Below, piece by piece: positions 56,366 to 64,000 of a stretch of 64,000 nucleotides of DNA. The notes beneath the pieces are model-generated. The model had not been told where the DNA came from, did not search any database, and saw only the letters and a program-made list of their open reading frames with translations. Where the stretch lies: positions 216,198,547-216,262,546 of the forward strand of contig CM056995.1 of the NCBI GenBank assembly GCA_029891345.1, read 5' to 3'. Both the position numbers and the translations under genes were made by a program. The stretch is from Dryococelus australis (lineage: Eukaryota; Arthropoda; Insecta; Phasmatodea; Phasmatidae). Every line of letters starts with the position of its first letter. Position 1 is the first letter of the stretch.

Positions 56366-56979
56366 ATCAGCTAAGTAAAGTTTTTGTCTATGCAAAAGAT
56401 TGTTTTTCTCTTCATAATCGTAGAATTAATAATTTAGGTGACCCTATAGATAGAAAATACACAGTCAATAGAAATTTTTTGATAAAGAAAGCGCTGATAA
56501 ATATCAAAATTGAAAACAATCAATTTTAAATTATTGTGATACACTAATTAACTTGAAAGATGAAAAATGCATGCAAGAAATATCTCATATAATTTATTTA
56601 CCTGCAAAATGGGACAAAAATAGTATTTCCACTTAGATAATAATATAATATTCTTGTCTTTTTTTATGGATTTTAATGTTTATAAAATAATTACTGCTAA
56701 TTTCAATTAACCTGATGATACTGTGACTGTTATCAAGGGATCTCAAAAATAGTTTACCAGTAAGCACAGAAAAAACAAAATGTAAACTGATTATTGTGGC
56801 AAAAAAGATTTATTATGGATTAAAATACAATTCAGCATGACCATGAATATGCATGTCACCAGTCGTACCAACCAGCTTGAGATACAACCAAATCTGATCA
56901 CCAAGTTGAATATGATAATGGATTAAATACTACAATAGGAATATTCGTAAAATATAAAGAACAAATATTTTTTTACGAT

Positions 56980-57120
56980 TAAATGGAAAATACTTGGTGC
57001 TCGAAGTGTAAGATGGTTACTAAAAATAATGTCGTAAAGATTTAAAATACAAAAAATTGCAAATAAGTTTAGATAAGTAAATGTATGATATGTAATTCCA
57101 ATAAATTGACATTAAAAAAA
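56980..57120 (+). pseudogene. Zinc-ribbon-like part (fossil)
   Basis: Cys pairs of the kind C-x2-C (CSKC, then CMIC) lie on the plus strand just before the integrase. They recall the small zinc-binding segment often seen in Polinton and adintovirus proteins. Broken; tentative. Confidence 0.35.
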
Positions 57121-58020
57121 ATTGCTCGGGGTAAGAGAGGGAATAATCAATGAATTTTATAAACCTACAAGAAAGAATTTTCCCAGCAGAAAAGTAATAA
57201 CTGATGGAATTGATGATTTATGGCAGATCGATCGTGTTGAGATGGAAACTGGTAATTTGAAAGGTATATCAGATATAAATAACAGATACAAATATATTAT
57301 GCAATTATTTATGTTTATTCAAAGTATGCATTTGCTATACCTATTAAAGATATAACAGCTAAAATGTAGTAAATAGTTAATAATGCATACTGACCAAAAG
57401 AAAACCATGTAATATGCAAAGTGATAATGGCTTTGAATTTTGTAATAAGACATTTAAAGAACTTATGCAAAAATATAACCTCAATCATTCTTCTACATTC
57501 AGTGAACTGAAAGCTGGTGTTGTAGAAAAATGTAATCACTCAATGAAAATAAGATGTGTAAGAAATTTGCTTTAAATGGTTATTATAAATTGGTAAATAT
57601 ATTAGAGGACTTAGTGAAAGAATACAACAATACAAAATATACTACTATTGGTATGAAACCATCGAAGTTAATAAGAAAAATTAAAAAAATTTAAGGCAAC
57701 CTGATTTTGTAAATATCATTACTAAACTGGAATACAAAATCGGTGATTTTGTCCGTGTTAGCAAATTAAAATGAATTTTTGAAAAAGGTTATACTCCTAA
57801 CAGGACAATGGAATTATTTACCAGTGTAAAGGTTTTAAAATTTGACATACCTACTTACAAACTGAAAGATATAAAAGGAGAAGAAATAAAAGGCAGTTTT
57901 AATAAATAAAAAATTATGATAAACTTACTACCCGGACGAATATTTGGTTGAAAAAGTCTTAAAAACTAAAGGTAACAAAATTTATGTTAAATAGTTAGGT
58001 TTTGTTATTTCCAATAACTC
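57120..58020 (+). pseudogene. Polinton integrase with chromodomain-like tail (fossil)
   Basis: Plus-strand stretches show a retroviral-type integrase core: DLWQIDRVEM, a DNGFEFCNK stretch about 200 bp later, and EYNNTKYTTIGMKPSK downstream. It is followed by a chromodomain-like tail (PDEYLVEKVLKTKGNKIYVK). This is the usual Polinton integrase layout. Broken copy. Confidence 0.75.
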
Positions 58021-58129
58021 TAGGTTTAATATAACATGTGTATTGTGAATTTTAAACACTTTAAATTTAATTATTTATATTCCTTAAGGTGTTTAATTAT
58101 CTAAATCACTTAATGGTCATTAACTAATA

Positions 58130-58270
58130 CAATGCCCATTCAACAGCTGTATAAACCTGTTCAACAGCTCTTTATACACATTCATACCCATTCAACTGCC
58201 ATTTACACACATTCGACACCAGTTCAATGGTCGTTTACACCCGTTTATATCCATTCAATAGCTGTTAAAA
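58130..58270 (+). repeat. Short tandem repeats after the integrase
   Basis: Diverged units of about 30-40 bp with CCATTCAAC(A/T)GC and TTTACACAC/TTATACACA words. The 73-codon ORF here, rich in HTH and IYTHST, is a by-product of the repeat. Confidence 0.65.
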
Positions 58271-58339
58271 ATAGAATGAGTATTTTACAAAAATTTTTAA
58301 TACATAATAAAATCTTTAGTTCTATTTCTGTACATCCCT

Positions 58340-58970
58340 TCTTTCATTTTTGAAGTCAGATCTAATGTGATAAAACCACAAACTTCATCCCAGCACTTTT
58401 CACAAATCTGTTTGAATTTATTATAAGGCATATCTCCACCAACAAAATAATTAAAATGTGTTTTAAATTAGTGTCATCTTGTTTAGATATACACAGAAAA
58501 TTCGTATTATCTGTTCCCAACTGCTTAGGCACTTTCAAATAATTTTGAGTTAAGTAAAATAATTTTTATTTTTGCCTTCCTCTAGTGAAATATCGGTTGC
58601 CTACAATAACATCATCAAATATAACAAGAGAATGAATTTTGCAGTCATGTAAAATAATTATTTCATCATTATTATTTAAAAAGTATCCCATTTTTCTTTA
58701 ATCTTTAGTGTTTTGGATAACACATCAATATAATTTTGTAACTGAATATATTTGGTTTGATTTAAACTTTTTGAGCAAACATACTATTTATTAAAATTTA
58801 ACCACCCTTTCTTAAAAATAAAATTTATCATCAAATTAGTTTTTTCGCCATTACTTGGGCCCACTATTATAGCCCTCATTAGGTCAAGCAATATTTCTCC
58901 ATTCATTTTATTATCAGTTTTTTGGCCAGAAATTAAAACACCAAAACCCCAATCAATGTTTTCATTTATT
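58340..58970 (-). pseudogene. Polinton packaging-ATPase part (fossil)
   Basis: The minus strand shows a Walker A-like region (AIIVGPSNGEKT) followed by LMINFIFKKGW. Further on comes GGDMPYNKFKQICEKCWDEV, as in Polinton FtsK/HerA-type ATPases. Broken copy. Confidence 0.65.
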
Positions 58971-58984
58971 AAGATAATTTTCTG

Positions 58985-59560
58985 TATTAAATGGATAATA
59001 AAGTATTTAGGGTGACAAATAATAGTTCAATTCGAAGAAGAAACTTCATTATGATATCATCCATTAATATAAATCGATTGCTTTGTTTATATTTCACACA
59101 TAATTTGTAACACCTAATATAAAAACAACATTGGTTGATAACAATGAAGTTATAAATATCCCTAGAGGGCAATACAATTGTGGATTGTTAACAGAAACTA
59201 TAAATTCAATTGAACCATTTTCAACTAATGACAATGGAATAACACCAGGCTGTGAAATATAATATTGTTTAAATGTAATCTTAGTCTTATATTTGATGAT
59301 CGGTTATCCAATATCCTAGGTTTTGAAAGAAATATGATTATTGAAAAAAAACAATGGTATTAGTACTAACTTACCTAACTTTGATCCTTTTAAATCAATA
59401 AATGTTCATTGTAACTTGGAAGTTTGAGATGAAAATTGAAATCTGATTGATTTTGATGGCACTGATATTGACATTGTTTTGGAAACTTAAGGTGTTTAAA
59501 ATACACATTTAAATATTACCGATCTTTGAATCCAAGAAATGTAGATATAAATGTGTTAAT
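58985..59560 (+). pseudogene. Polinton minor-capsid-like part (fossil)
   Basis: Plus-strand stretches (INIPRGQYNCGLLTETIN, then FKSINVHCNLEV) recall the penton-type minor capsid protein that neighbours the ATPase in Polintons. Broken copy. A 61-codon minus-strand ORF across it is a shadow. Confidence 0.5.
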
Positions 59561-59589
59561 ATATTTGAAAATTGATCAAAATAAGAAAA

Positions 59590-62500
59590 GGAATTAAAAT
59601 TAGAGATTTTGATATCCATATGGTAATGTATCTATTTTATTTTCTAGTATAATATTTTTGCTATTTAACTTCGACTGTATATATTACATGCTTTTCATTG
59701 CTTATAAAATTCATTGTTCTATATTGTATTTTCTCATTATACACATATTTTTTATAGTCGTCAAATGTCGTCTTTCATTTTTTTATCATTGCATTGATCT
59801 TTCATCTTTCCTAACACCTTCTTATTTACTTGGGGCATGTTAAAGGCATTGTCCTTTGGATAGTCAGTTGTATAAAATTTATCTGTCAATGTCTTCATGT
59901 TTTATAAAAATGTTGTGTTTTTAAGTCATAAATGTAGGGATTGGTATCTTGATAGCATAATTCAATTTCATCTTCATATTTTGATTTCATCACTTTTCTT
60001 TGAAATACGTACATTACCTCTTTTAACAGGTCTAAAATTGACATACCCACATAAATAGGCTTATTAAATTTTATGTTTGTTTTATTTATATGTGTAGCCA
60101 CAAGATTCTCATTAAATATAGTCCTAGTTTTGAAGTTTGGTTTCGATATTAATTTTTTCCAACTTTCTCAGTTGAAACCAGTCTCATATCTACCCTGTCC
60201 CTTATATGTTCCATCATTTTACCAAACACAGCATTATTTATCAGTTTATAAAAATCTTTTTCAAAGTTGTTTTTAGCATTAGTTCACATCACTGTATTTA
60301 AATCCATATAATTCTTCAAGCAATCAGACTGATTAAACTTCGATATTCTATGTATTTTAGTAAGTTTTAATCCATTATTTAGATTCTGTTTCAAATTACG
60401 ATAATATTCTACTTATTTTTGTTTCTTAAGTTAAGTTGTTAACAATTTAGATTGATTTGTTCCTGGAACTGCCTTATTTTCTGGGCAATAAGGAAGATCT
60501 TTATGCCAATTATGCACTTCTTGAGGATATTCTAAATCAACTTATATATGTACCCATGATGTAAATCATCCTTCATATTTAATATACATTTCCACCAGAA
60601 ATCTAAATTAAATTCTGAATAAATAACCCTATTCGAAACCTCCATATGGTAAATAGTGAGACATTGCACAACCATAAAGATTATTAGCATCCAGATAAGC
60701 TAAATAAACTCTTGATTTGAATTAAAATCTTCAATATATTTATTATTTGCTTTATCATATTGTTTACAAAAATTCTATATTCCTCCTCTAATCCCCTTTT
60801 CTACCATTAAAATCATATCATAATCATGTAGTAAATCCAAAGGTTGTTAAGTTATTTTTAACATGGTATCATATTATAAACCTGGTGCTGTAATATACCA
60901 TGCCAGATCTAATCCATATGAATTGATACCTGTATCTCTAAAGTTTTCAAATAGATCTGACGACAGTAATACGTCACTTTTTAAGTATTAAGTCATACTA
61001 TTTACCAAGGTTCTTCATATTAAATTGGTTCCATACAAGTTTTGCATTTTCGTAATCATAGTCAGTTATGTCAGATTAATTTATCTTATTGTAGAAGTTG
61101 TTCTTTGGCAGAAGTTAAGTTTCATTGAATTTCTTCCAACTGTCCATATAATCGTATGGATAAACACCTTTTCTAATAACTAAATATACTTTATCATCTG
61201 GGAAATGTCTTTGCATTTGCTTAATTTGTTTCCTAGTTAAATTATATGCTTATTTATCTAAACTAATAGTCATGAATGTATAGGTGTCTCTAAACCTTAT
61301 CTTTACATTTTCTGTTTGGTTCCCAAAAGTAATATTCGTTTCTTCATTATTTGGAATAAATCTATTTTTCTTTCATCATACCTTAGATCTTTAATAAATA
61401 AATGTGCACCATATCCAGCTAAGTTCTGAAAATAAATTGGAACAAATCTCGGGGGGTCATATAAAATTAAAAAAAAAAAAAAAAAAAATCATTTTATGCA
61501 TACTGGGTTAGTGAAATTTCCACTTGTATAATCATATAGATGTTCTTTATAATTTTCCTTCGTATATTCACACTATCATGCAGCACATTTTTTTAGATTC
61601 ATTATATAATTATTTTTCTTCTTTTGTTAGTGGAAAGTATGGTTTAATTAATCTGGGGCTATATTCCCCCCCCTCCTAATCTGTTCTTATTCCTTTTTCA
61701 TTGATTGTAAAAACATTTTATGTGCATTTGGACCTCGATTTGTAAGAGGGTTCTTATAACCTCCAAACCTATATACAATATAATAACAAAAACCATAAGC
61801 TTCATGTAAATGATATCTCATTGTGTATGATTCATCATTCAATTTTAAATCAATGATATTTATTTACTCATTAGTAAGCTTATATTTTTCTTGAAGTACC
61901 TCCTTTTAAAACCCGTAATCAGTATTATCCTCTGTTAATAATGGATATACTTTTATTTATTCTATTTTATTTATTTCCCATCGATTAGGCCAAGCAGTTC
62001 AAATTTTCTTTAACAATGATTCAAAATATGCTACAATTGTAACAGGAATGTGCTTCGTTTGTTTGTAGTTTTTAATGTTATTTTTTCACATTTAGAAGGT
62101 AAACTGATTCTTACTGATTCTTTTTTAGAGCAGTCGTTTAAATGATAATTTAATTTTTCTTGAGAGGTAAAGAATTGAAGGCACATATCACATAAGTAAA
62201 TATTACCATTTTAATCAGTTTTTTGTGTTGAAAGCAGCTTCGATAAATTCTTAATCCAACAGTAATGCGAGTTTTATCATATTTGAAATAGAATGAATTT
62301 TATATGCTTATCATTTTTGTGTTTTGTAACTTTTATTGGATATACTTGGGACTTACCTTCAATAGAGTATACATTTATAGATATATGAATTTGATTTTCT
62401 ATTTTTGGTATATCGTCAATTTTAATAGGATATTCATATTTATCTATTACTTCATCAATATTAAGCCCCACACTCTTATATTAGTTCCCATTTGTGGATC

Positions 62501-63000
62501 TTCGTTTGCTGGAAACAATGCATATTTGATTGCCCAAAGCAAACTTTTTTGATATTTATTTTTTACATTAATATATGCTTGTTTCTTTTTAATTCTTTTT
62601 GGTAGATCAGTATATGTTGATCACTTTAATGGATTATACTTATTAATAGATAACTGTAATCCATTTATTTAATACAATCTCCAATCTAAATTTTTTTTTC
62701 TATATTAGTTATTCCTGCAGGTATTGCTCTTTTTTACGTATTTGTAATAATCATTTATTCCTCCTTTGTTAAATATGCCATGGGTATTTGACGGAATCTC
62801 AAAATTATCAAATATATTAAATTTTTTACTGTGAAAAATGGTTCTTACATAAATGTGAAATTCCACCCCTCTCTTAACTTCTAAGGTGATCACATATTAT
62901 CTCAAATATCTTATGTTCTATTGATTTTAAAAATGATTAGCTATTTTCAATGTTATATGTTTTGATAACCTACCATCAAAAGCTATATAAACTCTTTAAG
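59590..63000 (-). pseudogene. Polinton family B DNA polymerase part (fossil)
   Basis: The minus strand, over about 3.4 kb, carries stretches typical of protein-primed family B polymerases of Polintons. They include the N-terminal region near 62.9-62.3 kb (TLEVKRGVEFHIYVRTIF), middle parts near 61.2-60.6 kb, the palm region with a metal-binding motif near 60.0 kb (FNKPIYVGMSILDL precedes it), and a C-terminal stretch near 59.85 kb ([16 protein letters not shown]). Broken many times. Confidence 0.75.
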
Positions 63001-63104
63001 TTTTATTTGTTCTTCTATTTCTTTTGTATCCATATACATTATTAGAAAAAGGATTTTTTTTAAAAATCATTTTATCTTCTTTATGATATATATATTTCTT
63101 TTCT

Positions 63105-63105
63105 A

Positions 63106-63140
<35 letters not shown>
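63105..63140. repeat. (TA)n microsatellite
   Basis: About 36 bp of alternating TA. A simple repeat. Confidence 0.9.
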
Positions 63141-63142
<2 letters not shown>

Positions 63143-63389
63143 CTAGAAAAAAGAAATATATTAAAAATAATTTTTATCTTCGTCATATAATTCTTTATCA
63201 ACAACATCATAAAAGGGCAAATTTTGAAAGTCCCGTTTCCTAATCTAATGCTCTAGGAGAATTACCTTGTGTTATGATGTGATACTTCTAATTAAATCAT
63301 CCTTTCTTAGCTTGTGCAAAAAGAAGAAGAAAAATTAACGCAAAGGAGTAAAATGTTGTTTTAGTTATTTTTAATATTTAAAACATTGT

Positions 63390-63953
63390 TTTTAATTATT
63401 TATATTTTTGTTACTATAATATTTCTTTGTATATTCACTAAAATATTTTTTGCATTTTGTTGTAAGTTTATCTATAGTAGCTTTATGACGATAAAATGAA
63501 TGAATAAGTTTATTCTCTTTACATACTACACAGGTCTTAGTTGAATAATCACCATGTAGAATTTCATTTGTATTGTATATTTTTATACTTTTTTGAGATA
63601 TGGAGTACAAACGTATTTTCTACATTCGCATATCACTTTATTTAATCCAAAATTATTTCTGACATATTCAGCGAAACATTTTTACAGGTGTTAATATGCT
63701 TATCACACACAAAAGTGTGTTTATGTGATGAAAAGCTTTCTATGTGTAATACTTTACCACACATTTTACAATGCTTACATATGTCATTAATTTCCATTTC
63801 GTAAGAGAGCAGCGATTCAATTTCTTGTTTACAGAGAAAGAAATTTACTAACCGGAATGAAAAAATGGGGTTGCATAAATATCTAAAAACAATATAAACC
63901 CTGATGTGTGAACAATAGATACATTTTTTTTTCATATCCCAAAATTTCAGCAA
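63390..63953 (-). pseudogene. Polinton cysteine-rich ORF parts (fossil)
   Basis: Two adjacent minus-strand stretches have zinc-finger-like cysteine pairs (CVVCKENK and CKHCKMCGK) and an SEYTKKYYSNKN tail. They resemble the small cysteine-rich proteins found near Polinton or adintovirus ends. Tentative. The element continues past the window. Confidence 0.4.
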
Positions 63954-64000
63954 CAGTTGTTTTTTCTTCCTCTTAATAATTTTCTTTCTTTATAAATAAA

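Larger units (their letters stand above)
52370..64000. mobile_element. Polinton/Maverick fossil, right end outside window
   Basis: About 11.6 kb of very AT-rich DNA contains recognisable parts of a Polinton on both strands: capsid-type, PLA2-like, cysteine protease, integrase with chromodomain-like tail, packaging ATPase, minor capsid-type and family B DNA polymerase. It is heavily broken, with several interruptions per kilobase and dozens overall, so it is an old, inert copy. Terminal inverted repeats were not found, and the right end lies beyond the window. One short foreign insertion is visible at about 53.49-53.79 kb. The strong AT bias sets it apart from the rest of the window. Confidence 0.85.

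Noticed and set aside
58132-58353. 73-codon ORF rich in HTH and IYTHST
   Set aside because: A translation of short tandem repeats after the integrase region, not a protein gene.
1-64000. CRISPR arrays, bacterial operons or phage-like gene clusters
   Set aside because: There are no regularly spaced identical repeats with unique spacers, no ribosome-binding-site-linked gene series, and frame density is that of non-coding animal DNA.

Overview
The window looks like a gene-poor stretch of an animal nuclear genome, most likely an arthropod. It is AT-rich and crowded with decayed transposable elements. I recognise no host protein-coding gene, rRNA, intact tRNA, CRISPR or bacterial-type operon. Every protein similarity I can defend belongs to a mobile element: an L1/Tx1-type LINE, a Jockey-type LINE ORF1, Tc1 (DD36E), mariner and another Tc/mariner-like HTH remnant, a hAT-type non-autonomous element, tRNA-derived SINEs and a Polinton/Maverick fossil. 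An insect is plausible, but the species cannot be read from the sequence.

Layout. From 1 to 22 kb there are short non-autonomous elements in AT-rich DNA: a SINE tail at the left edge; copies of a roughly 420-bp inverted-repeat MITE (AAGGCTGTTCACG termini) near 0.1, 8.4, 13.3, 17.2, 19.3 and 34.5 kb; a 580-bp element with 160-bp inverted repeats around an HTH remnant (2.3-2.9 kb); a hAT-type MITE with an 8-bp target duplication (17.96-18.49 kb) and a mariner remnant (18.56-19.19 kb). From 22.3 to 30.0 kb a Tc1 transposase lies in two halves, in the right order and orientation, separated by 6.6 kb. That insert has inverted terminal similarity of its own and contains a two-ORF L1/Tx1 LINE on the minus strand. 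From 36.4 to 39.9 kb a dispersed repeat is split by a 3.1-kb element flanked by a 12-bp direct repeat. The element carries a Jockey-type ORF1 but no reverse transcriptase, and an uninterrupted copy of the split repeat lies at 30.07-30.34 kb.

From 40.8 to 44.4 kb there are tandem and low-complexity blocks: a 51-bp duplication, a 46-bp-arm hairpin, a 1.3-kb TGGTATGG-rich array with a 600-bp higher-order period, and a diverged array of about 110 bp. A GC-rich island sits at 47.5-47.9 kb. A 2.0-kb foldback element with about 1-kb arms and internal subrepeats fills 48.9-50.9 kb. From about 52.4 kb to the right edge the DNA is very AT-rich and is an old, heavily decayed Polinton fossil, with parts recognisable as capsid, protease, integrase, ATPase and family B DNA polymerase.

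The elements interact only by nesting: LINE inside DNA transposon inside Tc1, a Jockey-derived element inside a dispersed repeat, and short repeats inside other repeats and inside the Polinton. These nestings give a relative age order. All boundaries are by eye and approximate unless a target duplication fixes them.
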